Origin: Nocardioides deserti
GTDB lineage: Bacteria; Actinomycetota; Actinomycetes; Propionibacteriales; Nocardioidaceae
Direction: 5' to 3'
Assembly: GCF_014266025.1 (NCBI RefSeq)
Contig: NZ_JACMYC010000002.1
Coordinates: 62,001-126,000 of the forward strand
Length of the DNA stretch: 64,000 nucleotides
Shown here: positions 16,675-25,838 of the stretch, one piece after another
Position numbering within the stretch: position 1 is the first letter of the stretch
Layout: each line of letters opens with the position of its first letter
The notes under the pieces: model-generated
Told to the model about the DNA's origin: nothing
Databases searched by the model: none
What the model saw: only the letters and a program-made list of their open reading frames with translations
Position numbers and translations under genes: made by a program

Positions 16675-17337
16675 TCAGCGGCGGCCGAGGCCGCGGACGA
16701 CGGCGAGGCCGAGCAGGCCGACGATGACCATGGCCAGCCCCGGAGCGGCGGTGCGGGTGAGGGAGGCCGGCTCGCCGTCCGCGACGCGGGTGAACTGCGC
16801 GGTCTCGGGCGCCACGGGCACCGGCGCGCGGCCGGAACCGAGCAGCCGCGTGACCTGGCCGAGCAGGCGGTCGTCGAGCGGCGCGGTGCGGCTGGTGGGC
16901 TCGGCGAGCCAGCCGGAGGCGCGGCGGTCGACGAAGAACAGGTACTCCTCGCCGGTCTCGAGCTGCCCGAGGCCGTCCGGGCAGGCCCGGGGGCCGGGCT
17001 GCTCCCCCGGTTGCTCGCTCGGCCGCGACCCGGCCTCGGTGCGGACGAGGACCCGCTGCGTGGAGAGGCCGCCCTTCCAGACGCGGCCGACCGTGACCTG
17101 GTGCTCGTAGCGGTCCGGCGAGCCCGGGGCGCTGGTCCCCGTCACGGGCCGCACGTCCTCGACGGTGCCGCGGAAGACGCCGTCGGCCTGCCGGGTGGCG
17201 TCCTGGACCGTGATGGTCGGGCAGCCGGGAGGTGCGGCGACGGCCGCGGTCGGCGCGAGGACGACCGGCGCGACGACGTACGTGCCCAGGACCGCAGCGG
17301 TCACGAGCGTTCGTCGGAGGCCTGGCACGGGGAGCAT
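16675..17337 (-). CDS. exported, C-terminally anchored protein with NTR/TIMP-like domain
   Basis: The 220-aa product has a signal peptide (basic LRR, hydrophobic core, cleavage near VAAPP at about 36), an extracellular domain of about 150 residues and a C-terminal hydrophobic helix followed by GRR, a type I membrane anchor. The extracellular part, with DGVFRGTVEDV, YEHQVTVGRVWKG and LETGEEYLFFVD, has the OB-fold strand pattern of netrin/TIMP-like domains found in actinobacterial surface proteins. Two Cys (in PPGCPT and RACPD) could form a disulfide. Function unknown. ATG 17337 is clear. The gene lies 9 nt from the end of the serS operon on the same strand. Confidence 0.7.
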   Translation of the reverse strand: MLPVPGLRRTLVTAAVLGTYVVAPVVLAPTAAVAAPPGCPTITVQDATRQADGVFRGTVEDVRPVTGTSAPGSPDRYEHQVTVGRVWKGGLSTQRVLVRTEAGSRPSEQPGEQPGPRACPDGLGQLETGEEYLFFVDRRASGWLAEPTSRTAPLDDRLLGQVTRLLGSGRAPVPVAPETAQFTRVADGEPASLTRTAAPGLAMVIVGLLGLAVVRGLGRR

Positions 17338-17346
17338 CAGAACAGA

Positions 17347-18141
17347 TCAGAGCCCGAAGACACCAGCCAGGACGCGGGCGACGCCGTCCTCGTCGTGGCC
17401 GGGCGCGACGTGGGCCGCGGCGGCGGTGACGGTGGGGTGCGCGTCGGCCATGGCGTACGCCGTGCCGGCCCAGGTCAGCATGGGGAGGTCGTTGGGCATG
17501 TCGCCGAAGGCGATGACGTCCGGCGCCTCGACGCCGAGGTCGCGGGCCAGCAGCTCGAGCGTGGAGGCCTTGGTGACGCCGGGTCCGCTCACCTCGAGCA
17601 GGGTCGTCGAGGAGGACCAGGTGAAGGTCAGCCGCCCGGCGTTGACCTCCTCGGCCCGGTCCCAGAAGTCCTGCGGCCCCAGCTCCTCGTGCCGCACCAG
17701 CAGCTTGAGCGGCGGCCGCGCGAGCAGGTCCTCGACCGGCGCCCGGCGCGCGCCGTCGGGCATCGGGTAGCGCTCCACGAAGGCCGGCTCGAGCCCGATA
17801 CCGTCGAGGTCCTCCACGGCGTACGCCGTGCCGGGCACGGCCGCGCGCAGGTCGCGGCAGACCTCCAGCGCGAGCCGGGTGGGGATCGGCCGCTCGAGGT
17901 GGACGCGGCTGCCGGCGACGTCCCAGACGAGCGCCCCGTTGGAGATGATCGCCAGCCCGTGCTGGCCGACGTGCTCGAAGACGTCCTCGGCCCAGCGCAG
18001 CGGGCGGCCGGTGACGAAGACGACCGGGACGCCGAGCGCCTCGACCTTGGCCAGGACGTCCGCGGTGTAGTCGGAGACCGTGCCGTCGGAGCGGACGAGG
18101 GTGCCGTCGAGGTCGGTGGCGACCAGCTTCGGGAGGCTCAC
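17347..18141 (-). CDS. HAD-superfamily (Cof-type) hydrolase
   Basis: The 264-aa product shows the four HAD motifs of subclass IIB phosphatases: DLDGTLV (residues 9-15, nucleophile and acid Asp), VTGR (about 43), a Lys in LLARPPLKLL region, and FGDMPNDLPML (about 212). Cof-type enzymes dephosphorylate sugar phosphates, flavin precursors or other small phosphates; the substrate is unknown. ATG 18141 overlaps the stop of the acetyltransferase gene (ATGA). It is the last gene of the serS operon and the second HAD protein in it. Confidence 0.9.
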   Translation of the reverse strand: MSLPKLVATDLDGTLVRSDGTVSDYTADVLAKVEALGVPVVFVTGRPLRWAEDVFEHVGQHGLAIISNGALVWDVAGSRVHLERPIPTRLALEVCRDLRAAVPGTAYAVEDLDGIGLEPAFVERYPMPDGARRAPVEDLLARPPLKLLVRHEELGPQDFWDRAEEVNAGRLTFTWSSSTTLLEVSGPGVTKASTLELLARDLGVEAPDVIAFGDMPNDLPMLTWAGTAYAMADAHPTVTAAAAHVAPGHDEDGVARVLAGVFGL

Positions 18142-18617
18142 GGCAGCGGCCTCGCCATCACGAGGTTGCCGTCCTCGTCGGAGCCGCGCAGGCCGGTGAA
18201 GCCGGCCTTGGCCAGCACCCGGATGCTCGCGCGGTTGTCAGGCGCGACGGCCGCGCGGACCGCGACCCCCACGCCGTCGGTGGCCGTGAGCACGGCGCGC
18301 AGCGCCTCGGTCGCGAAGCCCCATCCCCGCGCCTCGGGCACCAGGCCGTAGCCGACCTGCGCCTCGAGCGGATCGCCGTCCGGCGGCCCGAAGAAGCCGA
18401 TCGAGCCGAGCACCGTCGTGCCCCGGACGATCGACCGCGGGCCCCAGGTGTCGCTCTCGACCCACAGGGTCGCGGCGTCCGCGTCGTCGCGGCGCGGGAA
18501 GTCCGGGTGCCAGCCGGGACGGCGACGTCCGGCGCGGATGTCGGCGACGTCCTCGGCCGTCCACAGCGGCAGCCGGAGCCGCTCGGAGGCGATGACCGCC
18601 GGCAGCGGCGGGACCAC
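18138..18617 (-). CDS. GNAT-family N-acetyltransferase
   Basis: The 159-aa product follows the RimJ/RimL-like pattern: RLRLPLWTAEDVADI near the start, ESDTWGPRSIV, QVGYGLVPEARGWGFATEAL (acetyl-CoA loop, about residues 88-107), and VAPDNRASIRVLAKAGF near the end, typical of acetyltransferases acting on amino groups of proteins or small molecules. GTG 18617 starts 2 nt after the preceding HAD stop; the longer frame is antisense shadow. Flanking HAD genes share the operon, and all junctions are tightly spaced, so stoichiometric coexpression is likely. Confidence 0.85.
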   Translation of the reverse strand: MVPPLPAVIASERLRLPLWTAEDVADIRAGRRRPGWHPDFPRRDDADAATLWVESDTWGPRSIVRGTTVLGSIGFFGPPDGDPLEAQVGYGLVPEARGWGFATEALRAVLTATDGVGVAVRAAVAPDNRASIRVLAKAGFTGLRGSDEDGNLVMARPLP

Positions 18618-18619
18618 GC

Positions 18620-19468
18620 TCAGCGCTCCGGGAACCAGCGCGAGATCTCCTGCGCCGCCCCGTCCTCGTAGACGTCGGCCGTGACGTCGTCGGCGACGTC
18701 GCGCACGAGCTGGATCGCCTGGCCCATCGCGACGCCGCGGCCGGCCCACTCGAGCATCTCGATGTCGTTGCGGCCGTCGCCGATCGCCAGCACGTCAGCC
18801 GCGGTGCAACCCAGCTCGGCGCAGACCCGCTCGAGGCCGGAGGCCTTCGAGACGCCGATCGGCGCGATGTCGAGCCAGGCGGTCCAGCCGACGATGTAGT
18901 TGGTGCCGTGCAGGCCCAGCTCCTCGGCCAGCGCGACGAACTCGTCAGCGGTCGCTTCGGGGTCGCGGATGATCACGCGGCTGACCGGCCCGGCCACCAG
19001 CTCGTCCAGCTCGGTCACGATCATGTCGCCGGACAGCTCGCCCTCGGGGAAGTGCGAGGTGACGCGGTAGCCGACGCCGCGCTCCTCGACGGCCACCAGC
19101 GCGTTCGGGTGCCGCTCGAGGACCGCCTTGACCGCCGGCCCGGCGTCGAACAGCTCCTCGTGGACGACCTCCAGCGGCGGGTAGCGGAAGACCACCGCGC
19201 CGTTCGACGCCACGACCCAGAGCTGGTCGTCCGCGCGCGAGCCGTCGGTCGGCTCACCCGGGTGCAGGTCGAGCAGGTCCGCGACGCCGGTCATGCCGTG
19301 CGGCGACCGGCCCGAGGCGAGCACCACGTGCGCGCCGGCCTCGCGGGCGCGGCGCACGGCGTCGTACACCGCCGGCGAGACCTCCTCGTGGGTGGATCCC
19401 GCGCCCTCGACCCACTTCAGCAGCGTGCCGTCGATGTCGAGCGCGACGACCTTCGGGACCCAGCTCAC
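18620..19468 (-). CDS. HAD-superfamily (Cof-type) hydrolase
   Basis: The 282-aa product begins with [11 protein letters not shown] (motif I, Asp10 and Asp12). It continues with [10 protein letters not shown] (motif II), a cap domain of the Cof type, and [15 protein letters not shown] (motif IV). It is paralogous to the HAD hydrolase at 17347-18141 but diverged. GTG 19468 overlaps the serS stop as GTGA, so translation is coupled to the synthetase. The substrate is unknown. The association of a Cof-type phosphatase with serS recurs in actinomycetes as far as I recall. Confidence 0.9.
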   Translation of the reverse strand: MSWVPKVVALDIDGTLLKWVEGAGSTHEEVSPAVYDAVRRAREAGAHVVLASGRSPHGMTGVADLLDLHPGEPTDGSRADDQLWVVASNGAVVFRYPPLEVVHEELFDAGPAVKAVLERHPNALVAVEERGVGYRVTSHFPEGELSGDMIVTELDELVAGPVSRVIIRDPEATADEFVALAEELGLHGTNYIVGWTAWLDIAPIGVSKASGLERVCAELGCTAADVLAIGDGRNDIEMLEWAGRGVAMGQAIQLVRDVADDVTADVYEDGAAQEISRWFPER

Positions 19469-20742
19469 GGCTGCACCGGCTCGAGGACCTCGCGGCCACC
19501 CAGGTAGGGCTGCAGCGCCTTCGGCACCCGGACGGACCCGTCGGCCTGCTGGTGGGTCTCGAGGATCGCGACGATCGTGCGCGGGATCGCGGTGAGCGTG
19601 CCGTTGAGGGTCGCCGCCGGCCTCACCTCGCCGCCCTCGCGGACGCGGATGTCGAGCCGGCGCGACTGGAACTCGGTGCAGTTGGAGGTCGAGGTGAGCT
19701 CGCGGTACTTCCCCTGCGTCGGGATCCACGCCTCGCAGTCGAACTTGCGGATCGCCGAGAGCCCGAGGTCGCCGGTTGCCACGTCGATGACGCGGTAGGC
19801 CAGCTCCAGCTTGTCGAGGAACTGCTTCTCCCAGCCCAGCAGCCGCTCGTGCTCGGCGTAGGACTCCTCCAGCGTCGAGTAGACGAACATCTCGACCTTG
19901 TCGAACCAGTGGACGCGGATGATGCCCTTGGTGTCCTTGCCGTGCGAGCCGGCCTCCTTGCGGAAGCACGGGCTGAACGCGGCGTACCGCAGCGGCAGCG
20001 ACGCACCGTCAAGGATCTCGTCGGAGTGGTACGCCGCCATCGGCACCTCGGAGGTGCCCACCAGGTAGAGGTCCTCGCCCTCGATCCGGTAGACGTCGTC
20101 GGCGGCCTGCCCGAGGAAGCCGGTGCCCTCCATCGCCCGCGGGCGGACCAGCGAGGGCGCGACGACCTGGGTGAAACCGGCCTCCCGGGCCTGCTCCATC
20201 GCGAGGTTGACCAGTGCCAGCTCCAGCTGGGCGCCCACACCGGTCAGGAAGTAGAAGCGCGAGCCGGACACCTTCGCGCCTCGCTCGAGGTCGATCGCGC
20301 CGAGCATCCGGCCCAGCTCGACGTGGTCGCGCGGCTCGAAGCCCTCCGCGGCGAAGTCGCGCGGCGTGCCGACCTCCTCGAGCACGACGAAGTCGTCCTC
20401 GCCGCCCTCGGGGGCCTCCGGCGCGGCGAGGTTCGGCAGCGACATCAGCGCCGCCTGCCACTCCTCCTCCGCGGCCTCGCGGGACGCGTCGGCCTCCTTA
20501 ACCTCGGCGGCGAGCGCCTTGGTCCGCGCCAGCAGCTCGGCCTTCTCGTCGCCCTGCGCCTTCGCCACCTGCTTGCCGAGCTGCTTCTGCTCGGCGCGCC
20601 GCGACTCGAACGTCGCGATCGCGGCCCGGCGGGCGGCGTCGGCGGACAGCGCGCGGTCGACCACCTCGTCGGACAGGCCCCGCTTGGCCTGGGCGGCGCG
20701 CACGCGGTCGGGGTCGTCACGGAGGATGCGGGGGTCGATCAT
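19465..20742 (-). CDS. serS: seryl-tRNA synthetase
   Basis: The 425-aa product starts [15 protein letters not shown] and has the long N-terminal coiled-coil arm (about residues 30-100, rich in Ala, Glu and Lys) that recognises the variable arm of tRNA-Ser. Class II motifs follow: [15 protein letters not shown], the motif 2 loop [16 protein letters not shown] (about 265-280) and motif 3 [16 protein letters not shown] near the C-terminus. Two tRNA-Ser genes lie about 9 kb away. It leads a four-gene operon (serS-HAD-GNAT-HAD). Confidence 0.97.
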   Translation of the reverse strand: MIDPRILRDDPDRVRAAQAKRGLSDEVVDRALSADAARRAAIATFESRRAEQKQLGKQVAKAQGDEKAELLARTKALAAEVKEADASREAAEEEWQAALMSLPNLAAPEAPEGGEDDFVVLEEVGTPRDFAAEGFEPRDHVELGRMLGAIDLERGAKVSGSRFYFLTGVGAQLELALVNLAMEQAREAGFTQVVAPSLVRPRAMEGTGFLGQAADDVYRIEGEDLYLVGTSEVPMAAYHSDEILDGASLPLRYAAFSPCFRKEAGSHGKDTKGIIRVHWFDKVEMFVYSTLEESYAEHERLLGWEKQFLDKLELAYRVIDVATGDLGLSAIRKFDCEAWIPTQGKYRELTSTSNCTEFQSRRLDIRVREGGEVRPAATLNGTLTAIPRTIVAILETHQQADGSVRVPKALQPYLGGREVLEPVQP

Positions 20743-20822
20743 GTCGGCAAGGCTATCCGGGGCTCTGCGCGCTCCTCACCGCGAGTTCCGGGCGCTCGCC
20801 GACCGGCCGTCATACTGTCGAG

Positions 20823-22400
20823 GTGCTGGACCGCCCCCGCGTCGCCCCGCTGAGCTGGGCCGCCGTCTGCCTCGTCCTCCTCGCGCTCCTCGGCGTGGGC
20901 GTGGTGCAGGGCTGGGGACCGCTGGCCACCTTCGACGGCCGCGGCGACCCGGCCCAGGACTGGGCGGTCGACGCCGGCTGGCTCGGCGGCCCGCTGCGGT
21001 GGGTGGAGGTCGCCTTCGCGACGGTCGGCATGACCGTGCTGACGGTCGTGCTGGCCGCGGGGCTCTTCCTCAAGAACCACGTCCGCGCGGCGGCGTACGT
21101 CGTCGCGGTCATGGTCCTCACCTCGCTCGCCACCACCGGGATCAAGCTCTGGGTCGGCCGCGAGCGGCCCGAGTGGCAGCTCAGCGAGGCGCTGCTGAGC
21201 ACCAAGTCGTTCCCGTCGGGACACGCTTCCTCGATCGCGGCGTTCGGCGGCGTCCTGGTGGTGGTGGTCGCGATGCTCGTGCGCCGCTCGAGCGCACGGC
21301 GCACGGCGTACGCCGGCATCGGGCTGCTCGTGGTGCTCGTCTGCCTGGACCGCGTGCTCCTGGGGCGACACTTCCCCTCCGACGTGGTCGGCGGCGTGCT
21401 GCTCGGCGCCGGGGTCGTGCTGCTGGTGCTCGCGGTGCTCAACCCGCTGCCGCGGAGCATCGCGGTCCGCTCCGAGCCGCTGCCGGAGGTCTTCACCTCC
21501 GCGCACCGGCTCGCGGTGATCGTCAACCCGATCAAGGTCGAGGACCTCGACGCGTTCCGCGCGACCGTCACGACCATGGCCCTCGAGGCCGGCTGGTCCG
21601 AGCCGACCTGGCACTACACGACCATCGAGGACCCGGGCACCGGCATGGCCGAGCGGGCCTCGGTCGACGGGTCCGACCTCGTGCTCGTCTGCGGCGGCGA
21701 CGGCACCGTGCGCGAGGTCTGCGCCGAGCTGGCCGGCACCGGCATCCCTGTCGGGATCATCCCCGCCGGCACCGGCAACCTGCTCGCCCGCAACCTCGGC
21801 ATCCCGCTCTACCTGCGCTCAGCCATCGACGTTGGCCTCAACGGCCAGGACCGCGCGATCGACCTGGTCAAGGTCTCGGGCGACGGGGTCGAGCGCGACA
21901 CCCACTTCATGGTGATGGCCGGCATGGGCTTCGACGCCGCGATCATGGAGGGCGTCAACGAGGACCTGAAGAAGAAGGTCGGCTGGGTCGCGTACGTCGT
22001 CTCCGGACTCAAGTCGCTGATGTTCCCGGCGGTCAAGGTCGAGATCTCCGTCGACGGCGGGGAGTTCACCAAGCACCGGGCGCGGACCGTCGTCGTCGGC
22101 AACGTCGGCTTCCTCCAGGCCGGCATGCCGCTGCTGCCCGACGCCGCGATCGACGACGGCACGCTCGACGTGGTGATCCTGCACCCGCGGAACTTCCTCG
22201 CCTGGATCCCGCTCGCCTGGCGGGTCATGCTCAAGCGGCCGCACACCGACGAGCTCGTCGACCGCAAGACCGGCGCCACCGTGGTGGTCCGCGCCGAGAA
22301 GGACACCCCCCGCCAGCTCGACGGCGACTCGATCGGCCCCGGCCGCGAGCTGCAGATGGAGTGCATCCACGGGCGGCTGCTCGTGCGCGTGCCTCGCTGA
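20823..22400 (+). CDS. PAP2 phosphatase-diacylglycerol kinase fusion protein
   Basis: The 525-aa product combines two enzymes of lipid metabolism. Residues 1-210 form six hydrophobic helices with the PAP2 signature: KLWVGRERP (about 109-117), PSGH (about 130-133) and the third motif GRHFPSD. Residues 230-525 are a diacylglycerol-kinase/sphingosine-kinase domain: VIVNPIK, VCGGDGTVREV (about 288-298), PAGTGNLLARN. The first would dephosphorylate a phosphatidate or undecaprenyl pyrophosphate, the second phosphorylate a diacylglycerol or related lipid, both at the membrane. GTG 20823 follows TACTGT by 4 nt. Phosphatase-kinase fusions of this type occur in actinomycetes; the net reaction is unknown. 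Confidence 0.92.
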   Translation: MLDRPRVAPLSWAAVCLVLLALLGVGVVQGWGPLATFDGRGDPAQDWAVDAGWLGGPLRWVEVAFATVGMTVLTVVLAAGLFLKNHVRAAAYVVAVMVLTSLATTGIKLWVGRERPEWQLSEALLSTKSFPSGHASSIAAFGGVLVVVVAMLVRRSSARRTAYAGIGLLVVLVCLDRVLLGRHFPSDVVGGVLLGAGVVLLVLAVLNPLPRSIAVRSEPLPEVFTSAHRLAVIVNPIKVEDLDAFRATVTTMALEAGWSEPTWHYTTIEDPGTGMAERASVDGSDLVLVCGGDGTVREVCAELAGTGIPVGIIPAGTGNLLARNLGIPLYLRSAIDVGLNGQDRAIDLVKVSGDGVERDTHFMVMAGMGFDAAIMEGVNEDLKKKVGWVAYVVSGLKSLMFPAVKVEISVDGGEFTKHRARTVVVGNVGFLQAGMPLLPDAAIDDGTLDVVILHPRNFLAWIPLAWRVMLKRPHTDELVDRKTGATVVVRAEKDTPRQLDGDSIGPGRELQMECIHGRLLVRVPR

Positions 22401-22420
22401 CCCACCCGGGGGCGGGAGCC

Positions 22421-23509
22421 TCAGGACCAGTCGGTGCGGACGTCGTCGCCGGGGACGACGGAGGCGGCGGCGGGATGGCGGATGGGGCTGCGGGAGAACC
22501 GCGGGGCGGGGGCGGCCTGGAGGTGACCGCCGACCTCGACGTACGCCCCGCGCGCCACGGCGTGCGGGTGCTGGGGCGCCTCGGCGTGGTCGAGCACGGG
22601 AGTGACGCAGGCGTCGGTGCCGTCGAAGACGGCCGCCCACTCGTCGCGGGCCCGGGTGACGAACCGCCCGCCGAGCAGCGCGCGTTGCCGCGGCCACCGG
22701 GTCGCGTCCCAGCGGTCGCCCACGTGCGCGGGGTCGAGCTCGAGCAGCTCCAGCAGCGTTCGCCAGAACGGTTCCTCGAGAGCGCCGACAGCGACGTGAC
22801 GCCCGTCCGCGCAGGTGTACGTCGTGTAGCAGGGCGCGCTGCCGTTGAGCAGGTCGCTCGCGCGGTCCCCGCTGCTGCGACCGGCCGCGAGCCAGGACCA
22901 CTGGAGCTGCCCGAGCAGGTTGGCGCCGTCGACCATCGCGGCGTCGACGACCTGCCCCCGACCGGAGGTGGACCGCTCCAGCAGCGCGGCCAGCACGCCG
23001 GCGACGAGCAGCATCGACCCGCCGCCGAAGTCGGCGACCAGGCTGAGCGGCGGCAAGGGCGGGCCGTCGGCGGGGCCCATCAGCCCCAGCAGGCCGGTCG
23101 TGGCGAGGTAGTTGATGTCGTGGCCGGCGGCCCGGGCGAGCGGGCCGTCCTGCCCCCAGCCGGTCATCCGGGCGTAGACCAGACGCGGGTTGCGGGCCAG
23201 GCAGTCCTCCGGCCCGAGACCGAGCCGCTCGGTCGTGCCGGGCCGGTAGCCCTCGACGAGCACGTCGGCCCGGTCCACGAGGTCGCGGACGAGCGAGAGG
23301 TCGGCGGCGTCCTTGAGGTCGGCCTCGACGAGCCGGCGGCCACGCCACATGCCGGCGTCGGCATCGGCCACGCCGTCGGGCCCGGGCTGGCTGGTCCGAC
23401 GGACCTGTACGACGTCGGCGCCCAGGTCGGCGAGCACCATGCAGGCGTGGGGCACCGGCCCGAGGCCGGCCAGCTCGACGACGCGGATCCCGGCGAGCGG
23501 GGCGTTCAC
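22421..23509 (-). CDS. CaiB/BaiF-family CoA enzyme, alpha-methylacyl-CoA racemase-like
   Basis: The 362-aa product starts APLAGIRVVELAGLGPVPHACMVLADLGADVV, the family III CoA-transferase opening (seen in pieces). His130 in AGHDINY and Asp160 in VADFGGGSM correspond by pattern to the catalytic His and Asp of alpha-methylacyl-CoA racemase, so racemisation of 2-methylacyl-CoA esters is more likely than CoA transfer. Such racemases act in breakdown of branched lipids and sterol side chains. GTG 23509 overlaps the TetR stop (GTGA). It is the last gene of the nitroreductase-ligase-TetR unit. Confidence 0.88.
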   Translation of the reverse strand: MNAPLAGIRVVELAGLGPVPHACMVLADLGADVVQVRRTSQPGPDGVADADAGMWRGRRLVEADLKDAADLSLVRDLVDRADVLVEGYRPGTTERLGLGPEDCLARNPRLVYARMTGWGQDGPLARAAGHDINYLATTGLLGLMGPADGPPLPPLSLVADFGGGSMLLVAGVLAALLERSTSGRGQVVDAAMVDGANLLGQLQWSWLAAGRSSGDRASDLLNGSAPCYTTYTCADGRHVAVGALEEPFWRTLLELLELDPAHVGDRWDATRWPRQRALLGGRFVTRARDEWAAVFDGTDACVTPVLDHAEAPQHPHAVARGAYVEVGGHLQAAPAPRFSRSPIRHPAAASVVPGDDVRTDWS

Positions 23510-24171
23510 GCGTCCGCCCCCGCGCCGGCCCGGCCTGCGCCGGGGCGGCGGCCGAGCACGCCGTCGACCGCGAACCCGACGTACGCCTCGGCGAGCGCCT
23601 CGACGTCGTGGTCCTCGCGCAGCCACCACACGATGCCGTTGAGCATGTCGAGGACGGCGATGGCGGCGCGGGTGGGGTCCTCGACCTGCAGGACGCCGGT
23701 GCGGACGCCGGCGGCGATGACGTCGCGGACCCGCCGCTGGTAGTAGCGGCGGTAGTCCACGACCTCCGCGCGGTGCTCGGGCGTCAACGCACCGAGCTCA
23801 CGCAGGCTGACCAGGTGCTCGACCCGGTGCTCGGCGAGGCTGAGCACGTGCGCGCGCACCAGCGCGGCGAGCCGATGGTCAGGCGGACCCTCGGTCTCGA
23901 GGACCGGCAGGTGCCGCTCGTCCCAGTCCCGCGTCATCCGCAGCGCGATCGCGTGGAGGATCTCCTCCTTGGAGCCAAAGTGGTTGTAGAGGCTCGCGCC
24001 CCTGATGCCGACCGCCTCGGCGATCTCCCGCATCCCGACGCTGTGGTAGCCCTGCTCGGCGAAGCAGCCCGCGGCCGCGACGACGATCTCCTCCCGGCGA
24101 CGGAGGGTCGCCGGCCGTACGACGGGTGCGGGGGTCTCCCCGTCCGACTGCTCCGGCGCCGAGGCGCGCAC
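23506..24171 (-). CDS. TetR/AcrR-family transcriptional regulator
   Basis: The 221-aa product has an N-terminal HTH (about residues 25-70: IVVAAAGCFAEQGYHSVGMREIAEAVGIRG in pieces, then ASLYNHFGSKEEIL), and a C-terminal all-helical ligand domain with an Ala/Gly-rich tail. The ligand is probably an acyl-CoA or the cluster substrate, judging by its place between acyl-CoA ligase and racemase genes. GTG 24171 starts 17 nt after the ligase stop. The likely operators are the GTTAG/CTAAC repeats in the 26.5-kb divergent region, an inference. Confidence 0.9.
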   Translation of the reverse strand: MRASAPEQSDGETPAPVVRPATLRRREEIVVAAAGCFAEQGYHSVGMREIAEAVGIRGASLYNHFGSKEEILHAIALRMTRDWDERHLPVLETEGPPDHRLAALVRAHVLSLAEHRVEHLVSLRELGALTPEHRAEVVDYRRYYQRRVRDVIAAGVRTGVLQVEDPTRAAIAVLDMLNGIVWWLREDHDVEALAEAYVGFAVDGVLGRRPGAGRAGAGADA

Positions 24172-24188
24172 CGATCGCTCTGCCAGGA

Positions 24189-25784
24189 CTACTGCGCCCC
24201 TTCCCCGTGCGTGCGCCGCAGCTCGCGCTTGAGCAGCTTGCCCTGCGGGTCGGTCGGCAGCTCCGACATGACGTGCACGGCCTTCGGCACCTTGTAGGAC
24301 GCCATCTCACCACGGCAGTGCTGCCGGAGGTCCTCACCGGCGGTGGTCGACCCTGCGCGGAGCACGACGAACGCGGTCACGACCTCCGACCAGTAGTCGT
24401 CGGGCAGGCCGACGACCGCGGCCCGCTCGACGTCGGGGTGGGCCTGCAGGACGCGCTCGACCTCCTGGGAGGAGACGTTGAGCCCGCCGGACTTGATCAT
24501 GTCCTTGCTGCGGTCGAGGAAGAAGAGGTTGCCCTCGGCGTCGCGGCGCACGATGTCGCCGGTGTGCACCCAGCCGTCGGCGAGCACCTGTGCGGTGCGC
24601 TCGGGGTCGCGAAAGTAGCCGGCCATCACCGAGGGGCTGCGGCACCACATCTCGCCGGTGTCGGCGTCGTTGCCCAGCGGGTCGACGACGCGCACCTCGA
24701 GGTGGCCGACCGGCTTGCCGATCCACGTCGGATCCTGGTCGGGGATGTCCTCCAGCCGCTTGAACCACCCGACCGAGCCGAGCTGGGTGAGCTCGGACTG
24801 GCCCCAGTAGGTGCCCCAGATCGCGCTCGGCGCCGCCTCCGCCCACGCGTTGATCGCGTGCGGGGAGACCTGCCCGCCGTACGTCAGGCAGCGCTCGACC
24901 GTGCCCACCGTCTCCGGGCCGAAGTCGGCGTGGTTGGCCAGGGAGATGAAGAACGTCGGGGTCTGGGCGATCACCGAGATGCCCTCGTCGCGGATGAGCC
25001 GCAGGGCGGAGCCGGCCTCGACCGTCGCCGGCAGCACCAGCGTCGCGCCGAGGGTGAGCAGCGACGTGGCCGAGCCGATGCCCGCGATCGTGTGGAACGG
25101 CATGACGTAGAGCCACACGTCGTCGGGCAGGCACCGCAGTCCCCAGGTGTAGGCCGGCGTCGTGGAGACCAGGTAGTTGCGGTGCGGGATCATCACGCCC
25201 TTCGGCGCGGCCTCCGTGCCCGAGGTGTAGACGACCTGGGCGAGGTCGTGCTCGTCGACCTCGCCGTCCGGCTCGGTGTCCGGCGACTCCGCGCACAGCG
25301 CGTCGAAGGAGCGCCACGTCGTCTTGCCGCTGCCGGACTCCTCGCCGAGGACGACCCGCTGGGTGGCCGGGCCGCCCTCGAGCGCGGCGTCGACGACCGG
25401 GACGAACTCGTCGGCGACCACGACCGCGGCCGGCTCGAGGTGGGCCAGCTGCTGGCCCACCTCGCGGGCACCGAAGAGCGGGCTGACGCCGGAGTACGCC
25501 GCGCCGACCTTCAGCGCGCCGTAGTAGGCCACCAGCGTCTCCACCCGGTTGCGGGCCATCACCGCGACCCGGTCGCCCCGGGTGACGCCGAGGCCGAGGA
25601 GCGCGTGCGCGAAGCGGTTGGCGCGGGCGTCGAGCTCGGCGTACGTCGTCACCGCGCGGCCGCCGTCGGCGTCGTGGGCGACGACCGCCGGCTTGTCGCG
25701 CAGCGTCCGGCCGTGGCGGCGCAGCTGGTCGCCCAAGGTGGCGCGCCCGAGCGGGGAGCGTTGGATGTCGGTCAGCTCAGTCAT
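24189..25784 (-). CDS. acyl-CoA synthetase (AMP-forming)
   Basis: The 531-aa product is an ANL-superfamily ligase. The P-loop VYTSGTEAAPKGVMIPH (about residues 178-194) and the A5-like WGTYWGQSELT segment are present. The hinge region GWVHTGDIVRRDAEG (about 400) precedes FLDRSKDMIKSGGLNVSSQEVE, and the catalytic Lys lies in KVPKAVHVM near the C-terminus. It activates a carboxylic acid with ATP and CoA in the cytosol; substrate size cannot be judged. It follows the nitroreductase gene by 54 nt and precedes the TetR gene, consistent with one catabolic operon. Confidence 0.93.
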   Translation of the reverse strand: MTELTDIQRSPLGRATLGDQLRRHGRTLRDKPAVVAHDADGGRAVTTYAELDARANRFAHALLGLGVTRGDRVAVMARNRVETLVAYYGALKVGAAYSGVSPLFGAREVGQQLAHLEPAAVVVADEFVPVVDAALEGGPATQRVVLGEESGSGKTTWRSFDALCAESPDTEPDGEVDEHDLAQVVYTSGTEAAPKGVMIPHRNYLVSTTPAYTWGLRCLPDDVWLYVMPFHTIAGIGSATSLLTLGATLVLPATVEAGSALRLIRDEGISVIAQTPTFFISLANHADFGPETVGTVERCLTYGGQVSPHAINAWAEAAPSAIWGTYWGQSELTQLGSVGWFKRLEDIPDQDPTWIGKPVGHLEVRVVDPLGNDADTGEMWCRSPSVMAGYFRDPERTAQVLADGWVHTGDIVRRDAEGNLFFLDRSKDMIKSGGLNVSSQEVERVLQAHPDVERAAVVGLPDDYWSEVVTAFVVLRAGSTTAGEDLRQHCRGEMASYKVPKAVHVMSELPTDPQGKLLKRELRRTHGEGAQ

Positions 25785-25838
25785 CGTGTGGCCTCGTTCG
25801 TGGTGGTCACGGGTCGTCGCGGTGCTCGCGAGTGGGGC

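Noticed and set aside
20366..23743. 1125-codon plus-strand ORF
   Set aside because: Low-complexity Arg/Ala/Pro translation typical of off-frame high-GC DNA; it crosses serS, the PAP2-DAGK gene and the racemase gene in the wrong frames.
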